DNA of 64,000 bases from Actinoplanes octamycinicus (GCF_014205225.1 NZ_JACHNB010000001.1:62001-126000), one strand, 5' to 3'; shown: positions 32,906-42,173, counted from the first letter of the stretch. Translations and numbers: made by a program. Notes: generated from the letters alone by a model not told the origin.

Positions 32906-33720
32906 CGGTCCTTGTCGCTCCACCGGAAGGTCGTCAGGCACAGCACCAATCCGATCACACACCAGGCGCCGAGCACCATCGCGATCCGGCCCAGCTCCCA
33001 GGACCCGGCCGCCTCGAACTGCTTCATGCTGTCCGGCAGGAACACGTACCGGAAGCCCTGGGCCATCCATTTGATCGGGAAGAGCGAGGCCACGGTGATC
33101 AGCCAGGACGGCAGCACGGTGATCGGGGTGATGAAGACGCCGGAGATGAACTGCAGGAACACCACCGGCACGTTGAGGATCGCGCCGGCGTTGCGGGCGT
33201 GCTTGACGATCCCGCTGACCGCGATGCCGAGCAGGGTGCAGACGGTCACCGAGAGCACGAACACCCAGGCGAAGGTAAGCCAGTGGCTCGCGTCCGGCAT
33301 CGGCATGTCGAAGACCAGCCAGCCGACCAGGAGCAGCAGCGCCGCCTCGGCCACCGCCAGCACGAACACCAGCAGCAGCTTGCCGGCCAGGTAGGACACC
33401 ATCGGCAGCGGCGTGCCGCGCAGCCGCTTGAGGGTGCCGTCCTCCCGGTCCATCGCCAGGCCGGCGCCCATCGTGACGAAGCCGGTGGTCAGCGCGCCGT
33501 AGGCGAGCATGCTCGCGGTGTAGACCTGGCTGGCGGTCACCCCGGTGCCCTCGTAGGAGTCGCCGAAGATCGTTCCGAACAGCAGCAGGAGCATCGCCGG
33601 GAAGAGGAACGTGAAGATCACCGAGGTGCGGTCGCGGAGGAACTGGAGGATCTCCACGTGCCCGCGGCTCAGGCTCATCGAGGCGGCCGACGCGCTCCGG
33701 GCGGTGGTCGTGGCGGTCAT
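32902..33720 (-). CDS. ABC-2 type transporter permease
   Basis: A 272-residue integral membrane protein with six predicted helices (VIFTFLFPAMLLLLFGTIFG, then SMLAYGALTTGFVTMGAGLA, LLLVFVLAVAEAALLLLVGW and others). It has the ABC-2 coupling region with MDREDGTLKRLRGTPLP between helices, as in drug or antibiotic exporters. It overlaps the ATPase gene upstream and the kinase gene downstream by four bases each. The transporter may move a peptide or lipid-like drug; substrate unknown. Confidence 0.9.
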   Translation of the reverse strand: MTATTTARSASAASMSLSRGHVEILQFLRDRTSVIFTFLFPAMLLLLFGTIFGDSYEGTGVTASQVYTASMLAYGALTTGFVTMGAGLAMDREDGTLKRLRGTPLPMVSYLAGKLLLVFVLAVAEAALLLLVGWLVFDMPMPDASHWLTFAWVFVLSVTVCTLLGIAVSGIVKHARNAGAILNVPVVFLQFISGVFITPITVLPSWLITVASLFPIKWMAQGFRYVFLPDSMKQFEAAGSWELGRIAMVLGAWCVIGLVLCLTTFRWSDKDR

Positions 33721-34553
33721 CGGTTCGCTCCGATCAGGGTGAGGTAGGTGTCCTCGAGGGTGGGCCGGGTGATCGTCAGGGTGCGCAGGTCGATGCCGTC
33801 GGCGACCAGCTTGCGGATCAGGTCGCTCGGGTCGGCGAGTTCTTCGGTACGCGTCCGTCCCGCTTCCTGCCAGCTCACCTTGGCGCCGGCCGCGGCCCGT
33901 CCGCCGAGCGTGGCCGGGGTGCCCTCAGCGACGATCCGGCCGTCGGCCAGCACCGCGAGCCGGTCGGCGAGCGCCTCGGCCTCGTCCAGGTAGTGCGTGG
34001 TGAGCAGGATCGTGGTGCCGTCGCCGGCCAGGGTGCGGATCAGCTCCCAGAACTGGCGGCGCGCCTCCGGGTCGAAACCGGTGGTCGGCTCGTCGAGGAA
34101 GAGCAGCTCGGGCTGCCCGACGATGCCCAGCGCCACGTCCACCCGGCGACGCTGGCCGCCGGAGAGCGTACGGATCTTGCTGGTCTTCTTGGCGGTCAGG
34201 CCGACCAGCTCGATCACCTCGTCGGGCCGGCGCGGCGCCGGGTAGAAGCCGGCCACGTGCCGGACCATCTCGCCGACCGTGAGGTCGGCGGCGTCGGCGG
34301 CGTCCTGCAGCACGATGCCGATCCGGGTGCGCCAGGCCCGCCCGGCGGCGCCCGGGTCCTCGCCGAGCACCCGCACGTCGCCGGAGCTGCGGCGCCGGTG
34401 CCCCTCGAGGATCTCCACCGTGGTGGTCTTGCCGGCGCCGTTCGGCCCGAGCAGCGCGAAGATCTCGCCGCGGGCCACCACCAGGTCGATGCCCTGGACC
34501 GCTTCCTTGTCCCGATAGGTCTTGCGTAGACCGGTTACCTCGATGGCTTCCAT
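33717..34553 (-). CDS. ABC transporter ATP-binding protein (DrrA-like)
   Basis: A 278-residue ATPase: Walker A LLGPNGAGKTTTVEIL, Q-loop IVLQDAAD, signature LSGGQRRRVDVAL, Walker B LLFLDEPTTGFD and switch His in TTHYLDEAE. The C-terminal extension and TLEDTYLTLIG ending are typical of ATPases serving ABC-2 exporters such as daunorubicin-type systems. First gene of a four-gene operon with its permease, a histidine kinase and a response regulator. A 20-bp palindrome lies 60-80 bases upstream and may be the operator. Confidence 0.92.
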   Translation of the reverse strand: MEAIEVTGLRKTYRDKEAVQGIDLVVARGEIFALLGPNGAGKTTTVEILEGHRRRSSGDVRVLGEDPGAAGRAWRTRIGIVLQDAADAADLTVGEMVRHVAGFYPAPRRPDEVIELVGLTAKKTSKIRTLSGGQRRRVDVALGIVGQPELLFLDEPTTGFDPEARRQFWELIRTLAGDGTTILLTTHYLDEAEALADRLAVLADGRIVAEGTPATLGGRAAAGAKVSWQEAGRTRTEELADPSDLIRKLVADGIDLRTLTITRPTLEDTYLTLIGANR

Positions 34554-34612
34554 ACCGACGATCGTCGCTGTCCGGGGCGTCCCGGCGCGACGACCGCGCG
34601 GCGGTCACCGGT

Positions 34613-34632
34613 TGTCCACCGATCGATGGACA
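34613..34632. promoter_or_regulatory. 20-bp near-perfect palindrome upstream of the ABC/two-component operon
   Basis: TGTCCACCGATCGATGGACA is palindromic at 18 of 20 positions. It lies between the end of the upstream ABC permease gene and the start of the operon beginning at 34553, where a binding site for the operon's own LuxR-type regulator would be expected. Confidence 0.45.
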
Positions 34633-34638
34633 CGCCGG

Positions 34639-35400
34639 TCACTCCCAGCGGAAGCTCCGGGCGGCGGCGGCCGGCCAGACCACCGCCCAGGTGGCCAGGG
34701 CCAGCCAGATCGACAGCGGGATGCTGCCGCCGTCCAGCAGGGTGTCCCGCAGCGCCTGGGCGTGCGCGGCGAGCGGCAGCAGGAACCAGCCGGCCGCGCC
34801 CAGGTCCGGCGCCGCGAACATGATCCCGCCGACCGAGAGCATCAGCACGTAGATCAGGGTGGCCGCGCCGGTCGTGGTCTCCGGCTTGAGCACGCTGGCC
34901 AGCAGCAGCGCCAGCCCGCTGTATCCGGCCGCGGCCAGCACGGTGACCCCGGCGGCGGGCAGCAGCTGGCTCAGCTCCGGCCGCCAGCCGACCAGCACGC
35001 CGACCAGGCCCAGGAAGAGCACCTGCAGGACGATCTGGACCAGGACCGCGGCGGTCTTGGCGAGCAGCAGGCCGGGGCGGGTGAGCGGGGAGGCGCCGAG
35101 CCGTTTCAGGACGCCGTAACTGCGCTCGTACCCCGTGGTGATCGCCTGGCCGGTGAACGCGGTGGACATCACGGTCAGCGCGAGCACCCCGGGCACCACG
35201 AAACCCAGCCGGTCGTCGGTGGGCAGGTTGGTGACGTGGGTCAGGCCGGCGCCGAGCAGGACCAGCAGCGGCACGCCCATGGCCAGCACCACGGCCTCGC
35301 CCCGCCGGGCGGTGAGCAGCAGCTCCATCCGGATCTGCTTGCCGATGACGGTGCGCATCGGGGCCCGGCCGGGCGCCGGGGCGAAGGTTCCGGCGCTCAC
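34639..35400 (-). CDS. ABC-2 type transporter permease
   Basis: A 253-residue membrane protein with six helices (EAVVLAMGVPLLVLLGAGL, FVVPGVLALTVMSTAFTGQA, LVQIVLQVLFLGLVGVLVGW and others) and the ABC-2 segment TTGYERSYGVLKRLGASPLT. The GTG start at 35400 overlaps the stop of the ATPase gene (GTGA), which fixes it; the longer open frame upstream is out of register with the ATPase and is not coding. It pairs with the ATPase at 35397-36326 as a separate two-gene ABC exporter preceding the 34553 operon on the same strand. Confidence 0.88.
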   Translation of the reverse strand: MSAGTFAPAPGRAPMRTVIGKQIRMELLLTARRGEAVVLAMGVPLLVLLGAGLTHVTNLPTDDRLGFVVPGVLALTVMSTAFTGQAITTGYERSYGVLKRLGASPLTRPGLLLAKTAAVLVQIVLQVLFLGLVGVLVGWRPELSQLLPAAGVTVLAAAGYSGLALLLASVLKPETTTGAATLIYVLMLSVGGIMFAAPDLGAAGWFLLPLAAHAQALRDTLLDGGSIPLSIWLALATWAVVWPAAAARSFRWE

Positions 35401-36326
35401 TGGGCGGCTCCCACGGTGTGCTGCGAGGTCAGGGACAGGTAGACGTCTTCCAGGGTGCGGCGGCGGCTGCTCACCGCGGTGACGTGCGCGTCGGCGGCGG
35501 CGAACCAGCCGAGCACGTCGGCGAGCGCCCGGGTGTCCAGGGCGCCGGTGATCGCGTACTCCCCCGGGGAGGTCTCGGTGACCTGGTGCAGGGCCGTCAG
35601 CCCGGTCAGGTCGAGGCCCGGGTCGGCGCGCACCTCGAGCAGGTCGATGCCGGCCGCGGCGGTCAGCTCGGCCGGCGTACCGGTGGCCGCCACCTCGCCG
35701 GACCGCATGATCACCACGTCGTCGGCGAGCCGCTCGGCCTCGTCCAGCAGGTGGGTGGTGAGCAGCACCGAGACGCCGTCGGCGCGCAGCTCCTCGATCA
35801 GCTGCCAGGTGGTGTGCCGGGCCTCGGTGTCCATGCCGGCCGTCGGCTCGTCGAGGAAGACCAGCTCGGGGCGGCCGACCAGGGCGACCGCCAGGCTGAG
35901 CCGCTGCTGCTCGCCGCCGGAGAGCCGGCGGAACCGGGTCTTCTCGAATTTCCGCAGGCCGAGCCGGTCCAGCAGCATCTCCGGGTCCAGCGGGTGGGCC
36001 GCGAAAGAGGCGAACAGCCGGAGGATCTCGCCGGCCGCGGCCCACGGGTAGACGCCGCCGGACTGCAGCATGATGCCCAGGCGCGGCATCAGCGCGTCGT
36101 GCTCGGCGATCGGGTCCATGCCGAGGACCCGGGCGGTGCCGGCGTCCGGGCTCCGGAAGCCCTCGCAGACCTGGAGCAGGCTGGTCTTGCCGGCGCCGTT
36201 GTGCCCGAGCAGGGCGAGCACCCGCCCGCGCGGGGCGCTGAGCGACACCCCCTTGACGGCCGTCGTGTCGCCGTAACGCACCACGACGTCACGTATCTCC
36301 ACCGCGGCCACGTCGCCACCCACCAT
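35397..36326 (-). CDS. ABC transporter ATP-binding protein
   Basis: A 309-residue ATPase with Walker [21 protein letters not shown]-loop [11 protein letters not shown], signature [16 protein letters not shown], Walker [13 protein letters not shown] and switch His [11 protein letters not shown], followed by a C-terminal domain of about 90 residues of the kind found with ABC-2 exporters ([13 protein letters not shown]). The ATG at 36326 is preceded by GGAG. Divergent from rnhA, with about 170 bases between. The operon with the permease at 34639 has no regulator of its own nearby apart from the kinase pair downstream. Confidence 0.9.
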   Translation of the reverse strand: MVGGDVAAVEIRDVVVRYGDTTAVKGVSLSAPRGRVLALLGHNGAGKTSLLQVCEGFRSPDAGTARVLGMDPIAEHDALMPRLGIMLQSGGVYPWAAAGEILRLFASFAAHPLDPEMLLDRLGLRKFEKTRFRRLSGGEQQRLSLAVALVGRPELVFLDEPTAGMDTEARHTTWQLIEELRADGVSVLLTTHLLDEAERLADDVVIMRSGEVAATGTPAELTAAAGIDLLEVRADPGLDLTGLTALHQVTETSPGEYAITGALDTRALADVLGWFAAADAHVTAVSSRRRTLEDVYLSLTSQHTVGAAQ

Positions 36327-36498
36327 GAGCTCCGCCCATCCGATCCGCCTCCGGCCACCATACGGCGGCGTCCCCCGACCACCATCCGGGGCAGGCCGCG
36401 GATGGTTTCGCTCACTACCCTGTCGGCCGCGCCACGCCGCCGCCTCATCCCACGGGCGCATTCCGCTCCTCCTCCGGGCCGCCGGTAGGGTTCCCGGC

Positions 36499-36966
36499 AT
36501 GGCGGAGCGGACCCGGGTCGTGGAGATCTACACCGACGGGGCCTGCGTGCCGAACCCGGGACCGGGCGGCTGGGGCGCGGTGCTGCGCTGGGGCGCCGCG
36601 GAGAAGGATCTGTGCGGCGGCGAGGCCACCCCGACCACCAACAACCGGATGGAGCTGACCGCCCCGATCCGCGCGCTGGAGTCGCTGACCCGGGCGCCGC
36701 TGGTGGTCGACATCTACACCGACAGCGTCTACGTGCGGGACGGGATCACCAAGTGGATCCGCGGCTGGCGGGCCAACGGCTGGCAGACCTCGGCCCGGCA
36801 GCCGGTCAAGAACGTGGACCTGTGGCAGCGGCTGGACGCCGCGGTCCGCCGGCACGAGGTGCGCTGGCACTGGGTGAAGGGCCACGCCGGGCACCCGGAG
36901 AACGAGCGGGCCGACCGGCTGGCCGCCCGTGGGCTGCAGGAGGCGCTGGCCGCCGCCAAGCTCTGA
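36499..36966 (+). CDS. rnhA: Ribonuclease HI
   Basis: A 155-residue RNase HI of normal length. It cuts the RNA strand of RNA-DNA hybrids. The four catalytic acidic residues are visible: Asp in [20 protein letters not shown], Glu in [13 protein letters not shown], Asp in [12 protein letters not shown] and the final Asp in [11 protein letters not shown], with the [11 protein letters not shown] histidine loop. The start is fixed by the [14 protein letters not shown] sequence. Cytosolic. Its stop lies directly next to the stop of the convergent MarR gene. Confidence 0.95.
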   Translation: MAERTRVVEIYTDGACVPNPGPGGWGAVLRWGAAEKDLCGGEATPTTNNRMELTAPIRALESLTRAPLVVDIYTDSVYVRDGITKWIRGWRANGWQTSARQPVKNVDLWQRLDAAVRRHEVRWHWVKGHAGHPENERADRLAARGLQEALAAAKL

Positions 36967-37386
36967 TCAGCCGCCGGCTCGCTGGGACAGGGCGTTGAGC
37001 GTACGCAAGAAGGCGTCCCGATCCGCCGGCGGCAGGTCACCGAGCAGCGCTGCCTCCGCCGAGCGGATCTCGGTCTGCACCGCGAGGTGCACGGCGCGGC
37101 CCTGAGCGGTCAGCCCGAGCAGCCGGACGCGCCGGTCGGCCGGGTCCGGCTCGCGCTCGATCAGCGCGCGGCGCTGCAGGTCGTCCAGGATCGGGATGAG
37201 CCGGGTCTTGTCCGCGCCGATGCTCGCGGCCAGCGCGGCCTGGGTCCGCACCGACCCGCCGGCCAGCGCGTTCAGCACCGCGTAGGCCCACATCGACACC
37301 CCGTGCCGGGCCAGGATCGGCTGCTCCATGGCGATCAGCCGCCGCCCCAGCCGGGCCATCATCGCCCCGAGATCGTCCCGCTCCAC
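36967..37386 (-). CDS. MarR-family transcriptional regulator
   Basis: A 139-residue MarR regulator: dimerisation helix with MARLGRRLIAMEQPILARHG, winged helix with LAGGSVRTQAALAASIGADK and RLIPILDDLQRRALIEREPD, PADRRVRLLGLTAQG as the wing. The GTG at 37386 has GAAAGG upstream; an ATG eight codons in is possible. Divergent from the TIGR03086-type gene with a 62-base gap that holds two ATAAGC repeats and the palindrome GTATGCATAC, so it probably controls that gene and itself. Confidence 0.88.
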   Translation of the reverse strand: MERDDLGAMMARLGRRLIAMEQPILARHGVSMWAYAVLNALAGGSVRTQAALAASIGADKTRLIPILDDLQRRALIEREPDPADRRVRLLGLTAQGRAVHLAVQTEIRSAEAALLGDLPPADRDAFLRTLNALSQRAGG

Positions 37387-37448
37387 CCGCGCAGCCTTTC
37401 ACGCCCGCCGGGGTTGACCGTTCATAAGCACGAGCGGATGATAAGCGT

Positions 37449-38042
37449 ATGCATACGATTACCGAGGATCTCCGCCCGCTGCACGCCGCGGCGGTCCGCG
37501 CCACCGTCGACCTGGTCGCCCGGGCGACTCCGGCGGACCTGGGCAAGCCCACCCCGTGCGCCGGTTGGGACCTGGCCGCCCTGCTCGCCCACATGACCGC
37601 CCAGCACCACGGCTTCGCCGCGGCAGCCCGGGGCCGCGGCAGCGACGAGACCGTGTGGGCGCCGGGTCCGCTCGGCGACGACTTCATCTCCCGGTACGCC
37701 GACGCCGTCACCGACGTCCTCGACGCCTTCGCCGTCCCGGATCTGCTCGACCGCCCGTTCGTGCTGCCCGAGTTCGGCACCGACCGGCCGTTCCCCGGCC
37801 GCCTCGCGGTGACCTTCCACCTGGTCGACTACGTCGTGCACGGCTGGGACGTCGCCACCGCCCTGGGCCTGCCCTACCACCCGGCCCCGGAGATCGTGGC
37901 CGCCACGCTCCCGATCGCCCGGGCCGTCCCCGACGACGAGAACCGGCTGGCCCCGGGCGCCGCCTTCGCCCCGGCCCGGCCGGTCCCGCCCGGCGCCGAC
38001 CCGCTCACCGAGATCCTGCTGCTCCTCGGCCGCCGCCCTTGA
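37449..38042 (+). CDS. TIGR03086-type metal-binding protein (DinB/mycothiol-dependent enzyme fold)
   Basis: A 197-residue protein of the DinB/YfiT-like superfamily with the TIGR03086 markers PTPCAGWDLAALLAHM, HHGF and HLVDYVVHGWDVA, whose histidines would bind a divalent metal. Related proteins use mycothiol as the thiol in actinobacteria (isomerases, S-transferases), but the exact reaction is unknown. Divergent from the MarR gene, which is its likely regulator. The gene is followed by the 107-bp tandem array. Confidence 0.85.
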   Translation: MHTITEDLRPLHAAAVRATVDLVARATPADLGKPTPCAGWDLAALLAHMTAQHHGFAAAARGRGSDETVWAPGPLGDDFISRYADAVTDVLDAFAVPDLLDRPFVLPEFGTDRPFPGRLAVTFHLVDYVVHGWDVATALGLPYHPAPEIVAATLPIARAVPDDENRLAPGAAFAPARPVPPGADPLTEILLLLGRRP

Positions 38043-38112
38043 TCGCTACCGTTCCACCCGCCCGGCGATCCGAGCCAGAGCACGTGTCGCCGTCCTCCGG
38101 CTGTGCGCCACA

Positions 38113-39062
38113 GGTGCCTCACCGCGGTTGAGACACCCGCGACAGCCAGCCGAAACACCGCAAGACGCGCTACGGCCCGGACCAGAGCGCGGGTCACGGC
38201 CGACCGGCTGGGCGCCACGGGTGCCTCACGACGGTTGAGACACCCGCGAGAGCCAGCCGAAGCACCGCCAGGCGCGCCGCGGCCCGGACCGGAGCGCGGG
38301 TCACGGTCGACCGGCTGGGCGCCACGGGTGCCTCACGGCGATTGAGACACCCGTGGAAGCCAGCCGGAACACCGCGAGGCGCGCTACGGCCCGGGCCGAA
38401 GCGCGGGTCACGGTCGACCGGCTGGGCGCCACGGGTGCCTCACGGCGATTGAGACACCCGTGGAAGCCAGCCGGAACACCGCGAGGCGCGCTACGGCCCG
38501 GGCCGAAGCGCGGGTCACGGTCGACCGGCTGGGCGCCACGGGTGCCTCACGACGGTTGAGACACCCGTGGGAGCCAGCCGGAACACCGCGAGACGCGCTA
38601 CGGCCCGGACCAGAGCGCGGGTCACGGTCCACCGGCTGGGCGCCACGGGTGCCTCACGGCGACTGAGACACCCGTGACAGCCAGCCGAAACACCGCGAGA
38701 CGCGCCACGGCCCGGACCAGAGCGCGCGTCACGGCCGACCGGCTGGGCGCCACGGGTGCCTCACGGCGACTGAGACACCCGCGAGAGCCAGCCGAAACAC
38801 CGCGAGACGCGCCACGGCCCGGACCAGAGCGCGCGTCACGGCCGACCGGCTGGGCGCCACGGGTGCCTCACGGCGATTGAGACACCCGTGGAAGCCAGCC
38901 GGAACACCGCGAGACGCGCTGCGGCCTGGACCGGAGCGCGCGTCACGGTCGTCCGGCTGGGCGCCACGGGTGCCTCGCGACGATTGAGACACCCGTGGGA
39001 GCCAGCCGGAGAACCGCGAGGCGCGCTGCGGCCTGGGCCGGAGCGCGGGTCGCGGTCGGCTG
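38113..39062. repeat. 107-bp tandem repeat array, nine units
   Basis: The anchor GGTGCCTC starts at 38113, 38220, 38327, 38434, 38541, 38648, 38755, 38862 and 38969: eight exact steps of 107 bases with no insertion or deletion, only substitutions. Every unit holds a hairpin, GGGTGCCTCA ... TGAGACACCC, with one central mismatch and a seven-base loop. A 107-base step is not a multiple of three, so the array is not a repeated protein. It fills the 1059-base gap between two convergent gene ends (38042 and 39102). Confidence 0.95.
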
Positions 39063-39091
39063 GGGCGGGGGTGGGGCGGGCTGGGGCGGGG
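39062..39091 (+). other. Potential G-quadruplex cluster
   Basis: Six runs of three to five Gs separated by one or two bases (GGGGCGGGGGTGGGGCGGG, CT, GGGGCGGGG) lie just past the 107-bp array and 11 bases beyond the stop of the solute-binding lipoprotein gene. The G-rich strand is the plus strand. Confidence 0.5.
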
Positions 39092-39101
39092 CGGCGCCTG
39101 C

Positions 39102-40355
39102 TCAGCGGCGGATGAACTGGTCGGCGGCCAGGGCCAGGTCGGCCTGCAGGGCGCGGGGGTCCCGCCGGGTGGTGTAGGCGGTCAGCGCCGCGTTGATCGC
39201 GTTCTGCCAGGGCTGGGAGCAGGCCGACCCGTGCGCGCAGGACGGGACCGGGGTGCCGGACCGCCAGTCGGCCATCGCGGACTGCTGGTAGGCCGAGAGG
39301 CCAGCGGACGGCACGTCGGTCCGGGCCGGGATCGAGCCCTTGGCGGCGTTGAAGTCGTGCTGGCCGGCGGCCGATCCGACGGTTTTCAGCCAGCACTCGG
39401 TGCCGGCCATGTTCAGCGTGCCGGTGGCCATGGTGAACGCGTCGGCCAGCCACTGGAAGGTGGTGCCGTTGCCGGGGAAGGTGAACCAGGCGTACCCGGG
39501 GAAGCCTTTCGCGGTCAGGTCGGCCGCCTCCCAGTCGCCCATCAGCTGATAACCGGCCTTGCCGTCGATCAGCAGCCGCTCGGCCTGCGGCCAGTCCAGG
39601 CTGTCCCGGTCCGGGTTGCCGAAACTCAGCAGCCGGGTGAAGTCGGCGACCGCCCGGGTCACCGCGGCGCCGGCCCAGTCGGTCTCGCCGGTGAACAGGC
39701 CGGCGAACCCGGACGCGCCCAGGTCGCTGATCAGCACCGCCTCCAGCAGCATCAACTGGGTCCAGTCCCGGCCGACGGCGAGCGGCGCCTCGACGCCGGC
39801 CGCCCGCAGCGCCGCCAGGTCGTCGAGGAAGGCCGGCAGATCCTTCGGCGGGGTGCTGGGCAGGCCGGCCCGGGCCAGCACCGCCGGGTTGGCCCAGATC
39901 ACGTTGGCCCGGTGGATGTTGGCCGGCACCGAGTAGATCTTGCCGTTCACGGTGAGGTCGTCGACCAGCCCGGCGGGCAGCGCGGCGCGCAGCCCCCAGG
40001 CGTCGTAGTAGGCGGTCAGATCCTGCACCTGACCGGCGTCGATGTACTCGGTCAGCTCGGCGCCGGCGTGCGCCTGGAAGGTGTCCGGCGGATCCTTGCG
40101 GGCGATCCGCCGGGTCAGCTCCCGCTTCGCGTTCACCCCGGCGCCGCCGGCCACCGCGCCGTTCTCGAAGCGCTGGCCGGGACAGTCCGCGGCGAACCGG
40201 GCGACCAGCGCGTCCAGCCCGGCTTTCTCCCCGCCCTCGGCCCACCAGGTGAACACCTCGACGGTGCGGGGCGGGGGCGGCTCCGGGTCGCCGCCGGACC
40301 CGCAGCCGGCGGCACCCAGCAGCGCGGCCACTGCCAGAACGGCCACCATGCGCAT
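39102..40355 (-). CDS. Extracellular solute-binding lipoprotein, carbohydrate ABC type, orphan
   Basis: A 417-residue lipoprotein: the hydrophobic start VAVLAVAALLGAAGC has a lipobox cysteine at residue 18, followed by a Gly/Pro-rich linker (GSGGDPEPPPPRT) and a family-1 sugar-binding protein body (VEVFTWWAEGGEKAGLDALV, ANIHRANVIWANPAVLARAG, LLIDGKAGYQLMGDWEAADL). Such proteins deliver sugars to an ABC importer at the outer face of the membrane. No permease or ATPase genes are adjacent, so it is an orphan here, perhaps using permeases elsewhere. Its 3' end faces the 107-bp array. Confidence 0.88.
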   Translation of the reverse strand: MRMVAVLAVAALLGAAGCGSGGDPEPPPPRTVEVFTWWAEGGEKAGLDALVARFAADCPGQRFENGAVAGGAGVNAKRELTRRIARKDPPDTFQAHAGAELTEYIDAGQVQDLTAYYDAWGLRAALPAGLVDDLTVNGKIYSVPANIHRANVIWANPAVLARAGLPSTPPKDLPAFLDDLAALRAAGVEAPLAVGRDWTQLMLLEAVLISDLGASGFAGLFTGETDWAGAAVTRAVADFTRLLSFGNPDRDSLDWPQAERLLIDGKAGYQLMGDWEAADLTAKGFPGYAWFTFPGNGTTFQWLADAFTMATGTLNMAGTECWLKTVGSAAGQHDFNAAKGSIPARTDVPSAGLSAYQQSAMADWRSGTPVPSCAHGSACSQPWQNAINAALTAYTTRRDPRALQADLALAADQFIRR

Positions 40356-40398
40356 GCCGCTCAGACTATTACCGATCGCCGCAAAGCGCCGTGTCGGA

Positions 40399-41637
40399 TC
40401 ATCCCGCGGCCAGCGCCGGCTCGGGCAGGTCGCGGCGGGCCCGGAACGGCCCGAAGGCCACGATCAGGCCGGACAGCGCATAGGTCACGGTCATCACGGC
40501 GACGGCCGGCCGATTTCCGTACGCCGTGGCGAGCACCCCGCCGAGCACCGCGCCGAGCGGGATCATCCCGTAGTTCACGAACTGCATCGCGGTGAGCACC
40601 CGCCCGAGCAGCTCCGGCGGCACGTAGGCCTGGCGGAAGCTGCCCACGATCACGTTCCCGGCGACCACGAACGCGGACACCAGCGCGGTCCCGGCGACGA
40701 AGGCGACCAGCCCGGCCCCCGGCGCGGCGAACGGGATCAGCAGCGACGACACCCCCGCCGCCACCTTGCAGACCAGCATCGCCCGGGCCGCGCCGAACCG
40801 GCCGACCAGGAACGGCGCCGCCCCGGCCGCGGCCACCCCGCCCAGCCCGGACCCGGAGAGCAGCAGCCCGACCGTGCCGGTGCCCACCCCCACCTCGCGG
40901 ACCAGGAAGACCACGATGATCGCGGTGTAGCCGGTCAGCGCCAGGTTGGCCACCATGCCGTTGAGCATCAGGTTGCGCAGGTAGCGATCGTGCAGCAGCC
41001 AGCGGACCCCGGCGCTGATCTCCCGGGTCAGGTGCTGCCGGGGCGGCCGGGCGACCGGGCGCTCCGGTCGGCGGATCAGCGCCAGCCCGAGGAACGAGGC
41101 GGCGAAGCTGGCCGCGTCCACCGCCAGGCCGGCGACCGCGCCGGTGACCGCGGCGAGCAGCCCGGCCAGGGCCGGGCCGGCGATCTGGGTGGCCGCGTCG
41201 CTGCCGTGGGTCAGCGCGTTCGCCCGGACCAGATCGCCGGCGGAGAACATGGCCGGCAGATAACCGGTGTGCGCGACCTCGAAGAACACCGAGGCGACGC
41301 CGGTGAACAGGGCGACCGCGAGCAGGTGGGCGACCGTGAGGTGGCCGAGCCAGGCGGTGACCGGCACGCTGGCGACCAGCAGCGCGCTGACCACGTCGCA
41401 GGCCAGCAGGACCGGGCGCTTGGCCATCCGGTCCACCCAGGCGCCGGCCGGCAGCCCGATCAGCAGCCAGGGCAGCCACGCGGCGGCGGTGAGCAGGCTG
41501 ACCGTGAACGCGTCGGCGTCCAGCACCTGCACCGCGAGCAGCGGGGTCACCACGGCGGCCACCGAACTGCCGAGCTTGCTGACCGTGAGCCCGCCCCACA
41601 GCTTGCGGAACTCCGGATCGGCGAGGATGCCGGTCAT
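40399..41637 (-). CDS. MFS transporter (drug-efflux type)
   Basis: A 412-residue MFS protein with about twelve membrane helices and the motif-A-like loop WVDRMAKRPVLLACD after helix 2; FRKLWGGLTVSKLGSSVAAV is the characteristic N-terminal helix of the enterobactin-exporter/macrolide-efflux-like group. The ATG at 41637 shares one base with the stop of the upstream ArsR-like gene (TGATG), which fixes the start. Its operon with that regulator implies substrate-induced efflux. Substrate unknown. Confidence 0.9.
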   Translation of the reverse strand: MTGILADPEFRKLWGGLTVSKLGSSVAAVVTPLLAVQVLDADAFTVSLLTAAAWLPWLLIGLPAGAWVDRMAKRPVLLACDVVSALLVASVPVTAWLGHLTVAHLLAVALFTGVASVFFEVAHTGYLPAMFSAGDLVRANALTHGSDAATQIAGPALAGLLAAVTGAVAGLAVDAASFAASFLGLALIRRPERPVARPPRQHLTREISAGVRWLLHDRYLRNLMLNGMVANLALTGYTAIIVVFLVREVGVGTGTVGLLLSGSGLGGVAAAGAAPFLVGRFGAARAMLVCKVAAGVSSLLIPFAAPGAGLVAFVAGTALVSAFVVAGNVIVGSFRQAYVPPELLGRVLTAMQFVNYGMIPLGAVLGGVLATAYGNRPAVAVMTVTYALSGLIVAFGPFRARRDLPEPALAAG

Positions 41638-42173
41638 CACGGCCTCGCCGGGAAGCCGCGGCCCATCACGAACACCGGCACCCGGTCCTCCCGCGGGGCC
41701 CGGCCGCGGTACCTGAGCACCAGCGCCTCCAGCTCGGCGCCCAGCTCGGCCAGCTCCTCCGGGGACAGCAGCAGCCAGAAGTCGGCGGCGATCGCGCTGG
41801 TCACCCACGGCTCGGTGCGCGACGCCGGGCTGCCCAGCCAGGTGCGGATCAGGTCGATCTGGCGCTGCAGGCCGATCGCGTCGGCCGCCTCGGCGGCCTC
41901 CGGGGAGAAGTCGGCCGGGTTCCACGACAGGCGTGGGTCGCCCATCCGCCACCAGTGCTCCTTGCGGTTGCGGGCCAGCTCCGGGGCCTCCTCGATGAGC
42001 CCGGCGTCGGCCAGCACCCGCAGGTGGTGACTGACGTTGGCGACCGCCTGGCCGGTGGCCCGGGCCAGCGCGCTGGGCATCGAGGGTCCGTCGACGCGCA
42101 GCGTGTCGAGCAGGCGGCGGCGCAGCGGGTGGGCGACGGCCTTGAGGACGGCCTCGTCACGGATCTCAGCCAT
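41637..42173 (-). CDS. ArsR-type winged-helix regulator of the MFS gene
   Basis: A 178-residue regulator: ArsR-like winged helix in residues 5-85 (LKAVAHPLRRRLLDTLRVDG, ALARATGQAVANVSHHLRVL, ADAGLIEE), then a helical C-terminal half. No metal-binding cysteines, so not a metal sensor. The MFS gene starts within its stop. The palindrome TGTTGCGCAACA lies 26 bases upstream and is its probable operator. This ArsR-MFS pairing is frequent in actinobacteria. Confidence 0.88.
   Translation of the reverse strand: MAEIRDEAVLKAVAHPLRRRLLDTLRVDGPSMPSALARATGQAVANVSHHLRVLADAGLIEEAPELARNRKEHWWRMGDPRLSWNPADFSPEAAEAADAIGLQRQIDLIRTWLGSPASRTEPWVTSAIAADFWLLLSPEELAELGAELEALVLRYRGRAPREDRVPVFVMGRGFPARP

Noticed and set aside
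38113..39062. Repeated 60-80-codon open frames in the 107-bp array (MEASRNTARRATA-like)
   Set aside because: They recur only because the DNA repeats. The 107-base step shifts frame in each unit, so no repeated protein is being maintained.
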